From Aquilaria yunnanensis (lineage: Eukaryota; Streptophyta; Magnoliopsida; Malvales; Thymelaeaceae), in the NCBI GenBank assembly GCA_039654915.1, contig CM077596.1, forward strand, positions 53,504,501 through 53,568,500: 64,000 nucleotides of DNA, given 5' to 3'. Made by a program: the position numbers and the translations under genes. The stretch's first letter is position 1; every line of letters begins with the position of its first letter. This document shows, piece after piece, positions 1 through 9,486 of this stretch. The notes below the pieces were generated by a model. The model was not told the origin of the DNA. It was given only the letters and a program-made list of their open reading frames with translations, and searched no databases.

Positions 1-1222
1 CCTTACTAAGTTTCTCAATGAAACTTACTCCCCTCACTTCTGTCATTTCAGGTCCAGCAGAAAGATCACCTTCAAACTAACCTTTGTGGTTTGAGTTTTG
101 CTCTGAATTTTCAGGTACTTAAACTTCCATATTTCTACTTGTGATCTGGAAATTTTGGTGATTTTAGAAGCATATTTAGTATTTTTGGTGATAGTACTTA
201 CTGTGTTGTGCAGCAGCTGTCCAGCATCCTGTTTCTGGAGTCTATTACATTTTAGGCACTCATGTAACCTAGGATGTGTATTTAGCTAAGTTATGACCAT
301 TTTTTAGTGTATGTATGCATGTACATGTAGTGTATGTAAACTGAGACAACAATGTGAACATTTGAGTGGTGTTTTGGCTATGTATGTGATGTGGTGCAAA
401 GCTGCCTACGTGTGAATGAGGGGCTGCTTACTTGTAAATTCTGTTTTGCCACATAAAGTTGTTAAAATCAAGGGAATGTAATTCATATGTGTAATGGACA
501 TATATAAGATAGCTTTGGAGGGCTTACTCCTTGTGAATGAAGTGTTTGCACACTTACGAAAAATTGTATGGGCAAAATTGTCATAAAGTGACTAGAATTT
601 TGACTCTTCATTTAAATTTCTATGTCTCCTTGTGTAGAAGGAATCTTGGTATGAAATTTTGACCGCACCTAGATAACATCTAGAGATTTAACTGGGAATT
701 GGAATTTCTAAATTTAGAGCCCTGTAGCAAAAGATATGACATTGCAAATTTGGCTAAGTTACTGTTTATTTGGTCAGAATTTTGTAACCAACTTAAAAAT
801 TCCATAAATTGGTCCATAGGTGGGCTATTGATGTAAAAAATAATTCCTTGGTTTGCTCTAAGTCTCTACTTGGTAATGGAGTGAGGAAAATATGGGGTAT
901 GTAGCTAGAATGATACAGTTTTTTAGTGGAAGTTACAGGTGCAGTGGTTCGTCACTAGAACTTAACAAGATTGCCTAATGTGTGGTAGCCAAGATTAAGA
1001 TTCGTGCTAGTGTTTTCCTTCTTTGCTGCCTCGGTGTGCATGAAATGTGAATATGTGTGTGATGGTTGGACCAATATGCATGTGTTTACATAGTGCCCAA
1101 GAGGGCCACTTGGGTATACACACTAAGGGCAGTGTTCTGATGGCCTATAGAACATTACCAATTCTGGGAGTCTAAATGCACAATTTTGGTACCATAATTG
1201 GACTGCCCTGTAGTGGGTAACA
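1..1222 (+). repeat. A-family LTR, 3' part, sense orientation, cut by window edge
   Basis: This stretch reads as the reverse complement of 11747-12968, the LTR of element A. Shared blocks include the segment around the aggtccagcagaaagatca motif near base 50 and the terminal gggtaaca at 1215-1222. It is the 3' part of an A-family LTR on the plus strand; its left part lies outside the window. No coding frame is supported. The next sequence is another A-family fragment in the opposite orientation, so this copy probably inserted into an older relative. Confidence 0.8.
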
Positions 1223-1983
1223 TATTCAAGCAATAGCTCTAGTTTGCATCCAATTACTTCCTTTTGCCTTCAATTTCAATCTTGAATGTATGGTGGCTAT
1301 GGAGGAGCTATGAAAGAAGTATGGAGGAGGGTGGTGGCTGGTTGGGTCAAATATGAGAGAAGAAAAATTGAGTTTGGCTTCTTAAATTAGCTTTAGGACA
1401 CTAAACATCCTTATTAGGCTTAATCATGCTTTATGTAATTTTGTTTGCCCATAAGCATGATTTCTTTGTGCTAAACTTATTGGTCCACATTTTCCCCACC
1501 TTTTTGACTATTTATCAAGCCATAGCCGCCTCCCCCATGGTGGGGTAACCCTATAATTCTACCCTTTGACTTAAGTCAAAAGCTTGAACACCCTAAGGTT
1601 TACACTAAGACATTTAGGTACTTAATGCCTTTAGTGTTTCCTTTGTCCAAACTTGTCTTCCATGAGCAATTTGGTCCTCTAATAACACTTTCATACCATT
1701 CATATCCTTCCCATAACTTTCCAAGGCTCTTTCTTGATAGTTTTGCAATTAAGTACCCGAATTTCCAAAACCTTACAAAAAGCTCCATAGGTTACATGAA
1801 AAACAAACAATCTTTAAGGCTTTTCTTGGGGGCCAAGTTACCAACTTAGACCACTTTTAAGGAGGTGTCCATTACACCTTTTACCCCTTATACTTCTATC
1901 ACTATGAAGAGAATTACACAATATAATGGTTTTTTGACCATTATGCCACACTTGTAATTCTCCCATTTTTGTGTGGTGGTAAT
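1223..1983 (-). repeat. A-family LTR fragment, antisense, degenerate
   Basis: This piece aligns in plus orientation with about 13470-14175, the promoter-proximal end of the A LTR. Shared features are the tatggtggctatgg block near 1292, the cacttttaaggaggtgt block near 1851-1868, and the terminal accattatgccacacttgtaattctcccat stretch, whose A counterpart lies at about 14125-14160. It ends in ggtggtaat where the A LTR ends in ggcggtaaca, so the terminus has decayed. The two short frames of 60-75 codons here are not conserved in other LTR copies and are not called. Confidence 0.7.
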
Positions 1984-2563
1984 GAAAATAGTAAGGAGGA
2001 TTGTGTGGGCTCAATGCCTAAGCTTAGGATACAAATGACGTTATCCATATAATCCCAAGAAATGTGAAGAACTTAGGAGAAATGAAAATGGCAACCTAGA
2101 ATGCACTAGAGGACTCTTAAGTGCACCTTTGTGTGCAACCATGTGATTATAAAGGCTCTAAAGCCAAATGTCTTGAATGGAATTAGTTGAGATTGATGCC
2201 TATTATTTAAATCAGAATACGGTCTACAATGTGGGCTAAGAGAAGGTGGAAAACACAAGTAACCCATGGAAACACCTCAAAGAGCACTCTAGTGCTCTCG
2301 GATGCACTTTAAAGTGTACCTATGTTCAATGCAAAGTTTGAAACCTAATTGGCTGAAAAAATTGCTGAAGTAGGTGCTCAATATGTGCCACTTCAAGACT
2401 AAAGTAGGACAAAATGAAGTACTAAAAGAATTGAGCTACTTTGAAGGAGCTTTGACCAATAATTAGTCAAGGTCATTGGCAGCCAAGTCCATTCGGCCAC
2501 CATTTGATCTTTAGTCTTCAAGGCAATCATAATGCAACTTCTTAGCTATTCCCTAGCTATTTC
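1984..2563 (+). repeat. H-family LTR fragment, piece 1 of 3
   Basis: The sequence is similar to the reverse complement of about 51075-51430, inside the LTR of element H. The clearest block is at about 2100-2340, with ctcttaagtgcacctt, ggaaacacctcaaag and gtgctctcggatgcact. It is interrupted at 2564 by element B. The last five bases, ATTTC at 2559-2563, recur at 38262-38266 on the far side of B and are the target-site duplication. The LTR resumes at 38267. Confidence 0.75.
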
Positions 2564-2625
2564 TATCACATCCCACACAGGGCCTAGCCGGTGCACATAA
2601 AGCTCTATTCACTAGAGCTACTCCT

Positions 2626-3514
2626 TGATAACCAAAGGGCTATCGCCCCCGAAGGACTTCACATGAGTGCACCATTTTCGGTCGAAGCAGACACGACAAA
2701 ACCTCGGCAAAGAGAGGACTGCAGTACCCTCGGACAAGCCGGATAGGCGCTACCACTCAGGAAACCCGTGGGACCAACTTCGGTCAGAATGAGTCACTGC
2801 CTTTCCTGAAGGTGACCTCGCGCCGACCTCACATGGCCAAAACCACCTCCGGATACTCTCTGGGCCACCCCTGGGGCGCACTCACAAAGTGCCACATCAG
2901 GTACCCAAGCCTGACCTCGGGAAAGCCTAACCGAAGGTGAGTCGTTCAAACAAGGCACCTCTCTCCAAAGGAGCTCACTTCCCCGAACAAGCTCTGTACC
3001 CCGAAGGAGTTCGGTCCCTCAAAAAGGCCACGTGGGCGTACGACAAAATAGGTGATGAGTCTCTAACACACCGTACTTGTACAGCCCCCGACACGCCGCC
3101 CTTGTACAACCTAGACTCCTGGCAAGGTGGCCTATGGTTGGCTAGAGGCTCTCCTTCTCTCAAAAGTACGGACCGCATCCGACTGAACACGTGTCATGAT
3201 CTAGGCAGGCTATTGCAAACAAACTGCTCCTATTCACCTCCCTATAAATATTCAGGAAATGCTCCAAGTAAGGGGATCCTCCCCCCACTCCAAGGAAGAA
3301 TCTCTCTCCTCCTTACTTACCCTCCACCTTCAAATACTGACTTGGGCGTCGGAGACTCCTCCCCAAAAAAATACTCCGGGGAGCTCCTACCCCTTGCTTT
3401 TCTGAGTCCTTGCAGTCCTTCTCCCATCGGAGGTTCCTTATCCAGGCGTCCTCCCACTAGAAGTTCTTACTCCGGGCTCACCATGTTGCATGACGATGAT
3501 GCCGAAGGCTATCA
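2626..3514 (+). repeat. 5' LTR of element D
   Basis: It runs from TGATAACCAAAGGG to GAAGGCTATCA (889 bp) and is followed directly by a primer-binding-site-like sequence. It aligns along its length with 8549-9486 and more distantly with the G LTR at 54874-55707; all share the gacttgggcgtcgga and actccgggga blocks. The 245-codon plus frame at 2937-3674 runs through this LTR and past its end. It has no family resemblance and is not called. Confidence 0.87.
3243..3249 (+). promoter_or_regulatory. TATA box of D 5' LTR
   Basis: TATAAAT follows cctccc. The same box lies at 9215-9221 in the 3' LTR and at 55419-55425 in G, at matching positions. It would mark the U3/R boundary of the LTR, with transcription starting about 30 bases downstream. 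Confidence 0.65.
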
Positions 3515-3533
3515 TTCGGCACCGTCTGTGGGA
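3515..3533 (+). other. Primer binding site of D, degenerate
   Basis: The sequence ttcggcaccgtctgtggga directly follows the LTR. G has tttggcgccgtctgtggga in the same place. The first nine bases of the G version (TGGCGCCGT) are complementary to the 3' end of plant tRNA-Asp; the rest fits less well, so the primer is tentative. The two differences in D look like transitions. Confidence 0.65.
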
Positions 3534-3713
3534 TATGTCTATCCCGAAGGGCCCTCTTTCAGGCAAGAGCTTCCACCAAGGGAGCAAGTGTCACCTCCTC
3601 TGCAAGATCACGCCGAAGTTCCGTTAGTACGTTATCCCTTAGCCATTCATCTATTAGATCATAGATACCACTAAAAACACTAAGATTCATAGATGAACAG
3701 CTAAGGAACAAAC
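3534..3713. other. Deletion scar of D between leader and antisense gene
   Basis: In G about 6.9 kb lies between the primer binding site and the second conserved splice donor of the antisense gene. In D only about 180 bases do. The left part (to about 3640) is leader-like. The right part (about 3650-3713) is what follows the donor, so it would be the truncated second intron. All of gag-pol and the 3' half of the antisense gene are missing. No frame here is supported. Confidence 0.6.
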
Positions 3714-3822
3714 CTGGTGGAACCTCAGTGATGACATCCTCGATCTTACCCACTTCACGAACTTCACCAGGAATGTTCTTGCCTTTCCTTCTCCTGCTCT
3801 CCTCGAACTCTTGAGCTGAAGT

Positions 3823-6561
3823 TGTTAGGACCATCCTTCAGTGCTTGGCTTAGGCCAAGAAAAATTAGAAACATGCAACTAAATAAACATGAGGGACTTA
3901 ATTGAAAAATGTGAACAAGAGTGTATCTGGAAAACCAAGGAAGTTTGAGTTCAAATTTCACATGAAATTTCAAGACTATGTTGTCTTTGAACATGCTACT
4001 AGTGACCTAAGTGCAAAACTACAAAAGTTTGAGTTAAAAATGCACTTAAGAGGAAGACTATGAAGTCTTGGCATGAAACACAGTTTGAGGACTAAACTGC
4101 ACACATAAACTAGTGGCATAAGTGAAACTATGAAGCTTAAACTAGCAAAATAAGCCATGCAAATAAGAAGGAGGACTAGTGGAGCATTAGCTAGCTTTTT
4201 GGCAGATTTTGGACACTTGGCAAAGGGCGGCCAAAGCTTGTCTTCCACCTTGGGTTAAGCCCATGCTCCATTGTTTAGTGTAGTGCTCCATTAACACATA
4301 AAATAAGCAAGGAAATTGGACATAACCGGCCATTGTGTGCAAGCTAACTTATCAAATTCGGTCATTGTGTTGTGTGTGTGTGCTTGGCCGAAACCTTGAG
4401 AGCTTTGAGTGTTCTTGAGCTTCTCTTAAATGTCCTTCCTTATTCATGGCCGAAACATACATTTCCTTGAGTGTTCATGTGAGTTCTTGAGTGTTCTTAG
4501 CTTGTTCTTCCTTGTTCTTGAACATTTCATGCTTGTTCTTGAACATGCTTGGCCGAAACTTACAAAACCTTGTGAGTTCATAAGTGTGATCATATGTTCT
4601 TGGCCAAAACATTGAAGATACATGGTGTTCATGAAGAGTAAAGCTTGAGGAGGAGGATTAAAGCTTGGAACAACTTTGTTCTTGAAGAACATAAGCTAGG
4701 CCAAAAGTTTCAGTGAGTTCTTGAGCTTGTTCATAAATGTTCTTAGCTTGTTTTTGAGTGTTCTTAAGCTTTTGATGCTTGTTCATGGTGATGTATGGCC
4801 GAAACCTTGAAGAACACTTGAAGAACATAGAGATTGAAGCTTGAGGAAAAGGATTCAAGTTTGGAACAATATTGTTCTTGAGGTAATGATTCAAAGTCTA
4901 CTTGAATTCTTGGTACAAATTCCATGATCAAGTGTTTATGGTGACTAAGTGAAGATGAAATTGTTTTTGAAACCTTGTTTTTGGAAGATTGAAGTTTGGA
5001 CCTTGAGGAACACAAGTTGGCCGAAAGTTTCAATGCATTTCTTGATGAGTGTTTGACCAAAGAATCATTGTTTGTGAAGGTACAAGCTTGGTCTTGAAGA
5101 GTACAAGCATAACCGAAACCATTCAAGCTCAAAAAATTAAGGTAGGGTTCATGTTCTACTTGAATGCTTGGTAATATTTCCATGAACAAGTAGATACAAC
5201 TGCTAAGTGATGGTTACATAATGCTAGATGAACTTAGTAAGCTTGCTGGGCATATTGAGGAGACTTGATTACGAATATGGTTTGGTTAGCTAATCAATTA
5301 AAGGCAAGTGTTAGAATTCTTAGTGAGAATGGCCAGCTCACTATGTAATTCGGAGCTCTCGTGGAATGGGTTGTGTGTATGTGAAAGGAGGAATGGAAAT
5401 GACATGCCTATGGACACTTGCCATGTTGGCCGAAAAGGAGAAGAAGTTATGTGTGTGTGTTGCATGCTTTGTTTGATTGTTTGTGTGTGCCGACCCACTT
5501 TATATTATGTTTAGAGTCATATGTTAATTTTGCCAGCATGTGTATATATTGTATCTTGGTGTTTTAGTATTTTCTTTGCAGGAAATCCTAAGGAGCTATG
5601 GAGGTTAAGCATTGTGCTTAACTAAATGGACTCATAATGAGTTGTGTTTACATGAATTCCTACTTGGTATAAATTACTCACTGCCCACCTAAACATTTTT
5701 TTTCAGGCAAAGGTATTGAGCTTGAGTTGCTTGGTTGAGTGTTAAGTAGTACTTGTTTTCTGAAGGTATGTGTGCCAATTCATTCTTGGCTTGAAATTGT
5801 ACATATATATATCCAAGTCTTATGTTGGCCGAAACATATGGCTTAAGTTTTGCAGGAATTTAGGTGTGGGACTTGTGCTAGGAAGGTTGTTGGATGTAAG
5901 GACTTTGGCACTAGAGTTGTGTACGTTTTTATGGCCATTAGTTTGGTCATTTGGATGTGTATCTATGCTGCCTTTGCATTGTTCATTTGAGACACTTTGG
6001 GTAGTTTCTGAACTTTGGGTTGTGAGACTTATTTCTGTATACCTTTGGACACTTTTGGACTTGGTTGATTTGGGCTTTGATGGACTCATGCTGGTTACTT
6101 GTTTACCAAGTAGTCTTGGCTTTTGTGAGCATGTTTATGTCATTTTCTATTGAATCTCTTGTGTACTAATCTTGGCATGTTGCTCATGGATATGTGATTG
6201 TGTTTTCAAACTTGAAAATAAGATATGGGCTTCTTGGTTGCCATGTATAAATTAGTACACTTGATATGCACACAATCTAGACACATAATGGATTATGTGC
6301 ATGCCTCACTTGTATTGCAAGTTATTGGGTTGGGCTTACCTTAAGCTACAAGTTAATGAAATAAAACTTCCTATAAAACCTCCTGGGCCACCTCCCAGGC
6401 CCATAACAATTAAAGAAAGCCCATTAACCTACCTAAAGAAAGTTGGCCTAAAATAAGTTTAGGTAAAACACTTAGAAACTTAAATGTTTCATAACTTTCT
6501 GGGTAGTAGTTTGTGAGTCGCACTAACTGTGCATGGGCTAGGGCCTGTGTGGGGTGTGACA
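3823..6561 (+). mobile_element. Solo LTR, B-like family, inside D
   Basis: It runs from TGTTAGGACC to GGGGTGTGACA and is flanked by GAAGT at 3818-3822 and 6562-6566. There is no internal region, so it is a recombination remnant of a full element. It is 2739 bp, against 1983 bp for the right B LTR. Much of the excess is a region around 4380-5215 with repeated ttggccgaaa-type and gttcttga-type blocks, including two copies of a roughly 75-bp unit (4882-4955 and 5141-5215). The 127-codon frame at 5770-6153 has no recognisable family and is not called. Confidence 0.9.
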
Positions 6562-6856
6562 GAAGTCCTTTCGACCGAAGTCTCAGTTGCAACATCCAGA
6601 CTCAAAGCTGTCCCAAGGATGGCAGGATCTGAAGGTGGATCGGCGTGCGTAGGAGATTGGGCAGGCGACTGATCTTGCACATCGACGACGTCTTCCGGGG
6701 GAGGGGGAAGGACGTTCACCTTGGCCTTGTTCAGCTTGGACGGCCCCCCGGAAGTCTTCTTCCTCTTCGCAGGCACCTTCCTCCGCATCTGCTCCCCCTT
6801 CTCGGCCTGGCCGAGAAAAAGGGACTTCTAAAACTTCGCGGATTGATCGCCTATCT

Positions 6857-6926
6857 ATGCAAAAGGAAAAAACATCAGTGTAAGTCCAAAAGGAATACAG
6901 GTAGCAAAACCTGGAAGATAACTTAC
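6857..6926 (-). other. First intron of antisense gene, D copy
   Basis: On the minus strand the donor is GAGA followed by GTAAGTTATC. The acceptor region reads TTTTGCAT before AGATAGGCGAT. G has GTAAGTTATC and TTTTTCAG before AGATGGGTGAC at the same place (62979-63049, 71 bp). In D the acceptor dinucleotide appears mutated from AG to AT. Length and position agree between copies. Confidence 0.6.
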
Positions 6927-7768
6927 TCTCGGGAAAGGCCTCGTACGAGATCTCGGCCCGAAGAAGCATCAACAACCATGCCTTTTTCCCCAGGAGAACA
7001 GGCACGGGCAGGTTCAAGTCAAACTTGTGCTTGTGAATTACCCATAGTTCCCGAAGGACCTCTTCAGACATCAGGTCCCACTTAATGGGAAAGGGGTATA
7101 AGGAGCGCGGAAGGACCTCGGAGTCCCAGTCCATGACCGCCCGGATGCGTCTATCAAACTCATCAAACTCCACGGCCAACCCCGAGGTCAGCAGCTTCCG
7201 AGGGTCAACAACGTTAGTCTCCAACACCCCCAAAGCCCATCTGGTCGGAACGTAGCTCCATATCTCGAGAACTGACAGGAAGAAGAACTTTTTCTGCCAC
7301 CCCTGCCAGCTATCCTTCATGCCGAAGGTGAAAGTGAACTTCTTGCTCCCGGATCCTCGGGGAAGCAAGAAGTAGAAGCCACCCTTCGGGAATGGGTGGA
7401 GTCTATAGTATTGCATGAAGAAGAGAAAATGGGGCTTTATCTTAAAAACCCCACACATGCAAAAAAAGGCATTGAAATAAGAATAAGAGTTTGGAGGAAG
7501 CTGGTTCACGGCAATCCCACGAAACCTGCAGAATTCACACACCATTCGCGGGGGAGGATACCAAAGACCAGCCTTCAGTTGGGCTCGGTAAATAGTGATC
7601 TCATTAGAATGGGCCATGTAACTGTAAGTGACCGAGGTAGGTAACCTTGGGACGGCGTAAGTAGGGAGATAGAATTTTGCTACCCACTTCGTCATTTTCT
7701 CTGAAGTAGTGCAGCATGTATGAGACTCAAGGGGGGGGAAAGCTCTCGGGAATAGGACGGACGGTCAT

Positions 7769-8536
7769 CAGTGGAGCAGGGTTCAACATTTGTCAAAGAG
7801 AAGAGAGGTAACCTCGGGAAAACTAAAAAAATGGGAGAGAACCGAAGGACTCCGAAAAAAACAAAACTATGGAACAAGCGACTTCAGAAGGAAGAAAGAA
7901 CTTCGGAAAGAAAGACCCACCGAAATTTTTGTCAAAATCTGGATTCCTGGCCGAAATCGTTAGGGGATGCCAAAAATCGCTCCGCCGCTAGAACCGCCAC
8001 CGGGAGGAGAAAGAAGACAAGAGAGAGTTCTAGAGCAAACGAAAGAAAAGGAAAAGAGTGTGAAGGTCTGAGGCAAGAGGTGCTTATATAGGCTGAAGGG
8101 GGCAGGTAAAACGTAGTCATTATTGCTCCTCGAAGGTGAAGAAACGCAATTAATGTAACCGACGTAACCGGTTGCCACCCATCAGCAGCCACGTGTAAGC
8201 CAATGCGGGAAACGAGGGCACGACCCTGACAACTGGCAGACCTATATAACCCTACCCGAAGTAATGCACCCGTATACAAGGGAAGATGAAACGTTTCACT
8301 GATAGAAAAGTCAGTAGAAGTACGCGGTCCAGACAGTGACCTCGGCGGAAGAGCCAGGGACACCACTCAAACACCAGGGAAACTACCCCGGTAGGCCACT
8401 TTAGTTCGCCATGGTTCCCTTCTGGGGAGAAGGAGGCTCCGGATAGAAACCCATCATGGCAAGAAGACCAAGCATCGCTTGCCATAAGAAAGGCTCCCGG
8501 AACTCCCCAAACCGAAGGAACATCTTTGGTTTTTCT
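7769..8536. other. Region upstream of antisense gene in D
   Basis: No protein-coding frame is supported in these 770 bases. They hold what would be the 5' leader and promoter of the antisense gene: a pyrimidine-rich minus-strand leader and a TATA box at 8084-8090. The short plus frames at 7771-8091 and minus frames at 7932-8366 have no recognisable product. Confidence 0.5.
8084..8090 (-). promoter_or_regulatory. TATA box for the antisense gene in D
   Basis: On the minus strand the sequence is CCTATATAAGCACC, followed by a pyrimidine-rich stretch and the candidate start codon of the antisense gene about 320 bases downstream at 7768. This fits a plant RNA polymerase II promoter. The matching part of G lies beyond the window, so conservation cannot be checked here. 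A plus-strand ctatataac also occurs near 8242. Confidence 0.5.
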
Positions 8537-8548
8537 GAGGGGGGCATG
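8537..8548 (+). other. Polypurine tract of D
   Basis: The purine run GAGGGGGG, followed by catg, directly precedes the 3' LTR. It is the expected plus-strand primer for reverse transcription and fixes the orientation of D. Element J has an equivalent GGAGGGCA before its LTR. Confidence 0.7.
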
Positions 8549-9486
8549 TGATAGCCAAAGAGCTCTCGCCCCCAAAGGACTTCACATGAGCGCACCACTT
8601 CCGGTCGAAGTAGACACGACAAAACCCCAGAAAAGAGAGGACTACAGCACCCTCGAACAAGCCGGATAGGCGCTACCACTCAGGAAACACATGGGACCAA
8701 CTTCGGTCAGAAGGAGTCACCACCTTTCCCGAAGGTGACCTCGCGCCGACCTCACATGGCCAAAACCACCTTTGGATACTCTCTGGGCCACCCCCGGGGC
8801 ATGCTCACAAAGTGCCACATCAGGTACCCAAGCCTGACCCCGGGAAAGCCTAACCGAAGGTGCCTCATACAAACAAGGGACCTTCATCCAGAGGAGCTCA
8901 CCTCCCCGAACGAGCTCTGTACCCCGAAGGAGTTCGTTCCCCAGAAAAGGCCATGTGGGCATATGACGAAACAGCTGAGGAGTCTCTGACACACCATACT
9001 CATACAGCCCCCAACATACCGCCCTCGGATATGCTCCCACACACCGTACTCGTATAGCCCCGACACGCCGCCCTTGTATGACCTAGACTCCTAGCAAAGC
9101 GGCCTATGGTCGGCTAGAGGCTCCCTTTCTCCCGAAAGTACGGACCGCATCCGACCGAACACGTGTCACGATCTGGGCAGGCTGTGGCAAACGAACTTCT
9201 CCTGTTCACCTCCCTATAAATAGTCGGGAAACACCCCAGGTAAGGGGATCCGCCAGCACTCGAAGGAAGAATCTCTCTGCTCCTTACTTACCCTCCACCT
9301 TCAAATATTGTCTTGGGCATCGGAGACTCCTCCCCCGAAAAAATACTTCGGGGAACTCCTAACCCTTGCTTTTCTGAGTCCTTGCAGTCCTTCTCCCACC
9401 GGAGGTTCCTTATCCAGGCGTCCTCCCACCGGAAGTTCCTACTCCGGGCTCACCATGTTGCACGATGATGATGCCGAAGGCCATCA
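8549..9486 (+). repeat. 3' LTR of element D
   Basis: It runs from TGATAGCCAAAGAGC to GAAGGCCATCA (938 bp); the start could be TGTGATAG at 8547. It is about 49 bp longer than the 5' LTR because of a local duplication around 8990-9085, where the cacaccrtactcrtayag and cgccct blocks occur twice. A TATA box lies at 9215-9221. The short plus frames here are repeated in the 5' LTR with changes and are not genes. Confidence 0.87.

Larger units (their letters stand above)
3714..7768 (-). pseudogene. Antisense gene of Tat-like element D, interrupted
   Basis: The product is unknown. The first exon region (7768 to about 6927) encodes a segment matching the G copy: IYRAQLKAGLWYPPPRMVCE, then IAVNQLPPNSYSYF, then a YRLHPFPKGGFYFLLPRG stretch. 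This pattern resembles the plant family annotated as putative gypsy-type transposon domain (PF04195-like, from memory). A second exon carries a basic and acidic linker (near 6780, RRKVPAKRKKTSGG) and continues beyond the inserted solo LTR to a conserved TEVPPG ending at a splice donor (3714). Damage: a frameshift in a C run just after the start, a decayed first acceptor followed by a stop, the 2.7-kb solo LTR, and loss of the 3' exons. The longest open stretch is 6583-7695. It lies antisense to the LTRs and resembles the extra antisense ORFs described for Tat-lineage elements. Confidence 0.65.
2626..9486 (+). mobile_element. Element D: Tat-like retrotransposon lacking gag-pol, retains antisense gene
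   Basis: D is flanked by CTCCT at 2621-2625 and 9487-9491, and the equivalent uninterrupted site near 36341 in the other LTR of B reads ctgct. It has two related LTRs (2626-3514 and 8549-9486), a degenerate primer binding site matching that of G, and a polypurine tract before the right LTR. The interior shows no gag, protease, RT, RNase H or integrase. It holds a minus-strand intron-containing gene related to the one in G at 61658-63879. A solo LTR (3823-6561) has since inserted. D is GC-richer than its surroundings. It is a deletion derivative that would depend on enzymes from a relative. Confidence 0.85.

Noticed and set aside
2937..3674. Plus-strand frame of 245 codons
   Set aside because: It runs across the D 5' LTR, its end and the primer binding site. 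The 3' LTR copy does not keep it open, and the protein has no recognisable domain. GC-rich LTR sequence makes long chance frames likely.
4764..5189. Minus-strand frame of 141 codons
   Set aside because: It covers the repeated-unit region of a solo LTR; similarity between its parts comes from the DNA repeat, and no family resemblance is seen.
5770..6153. Plus-strand frame of 127 codons
   Set aside because: It lies inside a solo LTR and is not conserved in the other B-like LTRs.
6645..7085. Plus-strand frame of 146 codons
   Set aside because: It is the shadow of the minus-strand antisense gene of D, which has a counterpart in G.
8717..9040. Minus-strand frame of 107 codons in the D 3' LTR
   Set aside because: LTR sequence; the matching stretch of the 5' LTR does not keep it.
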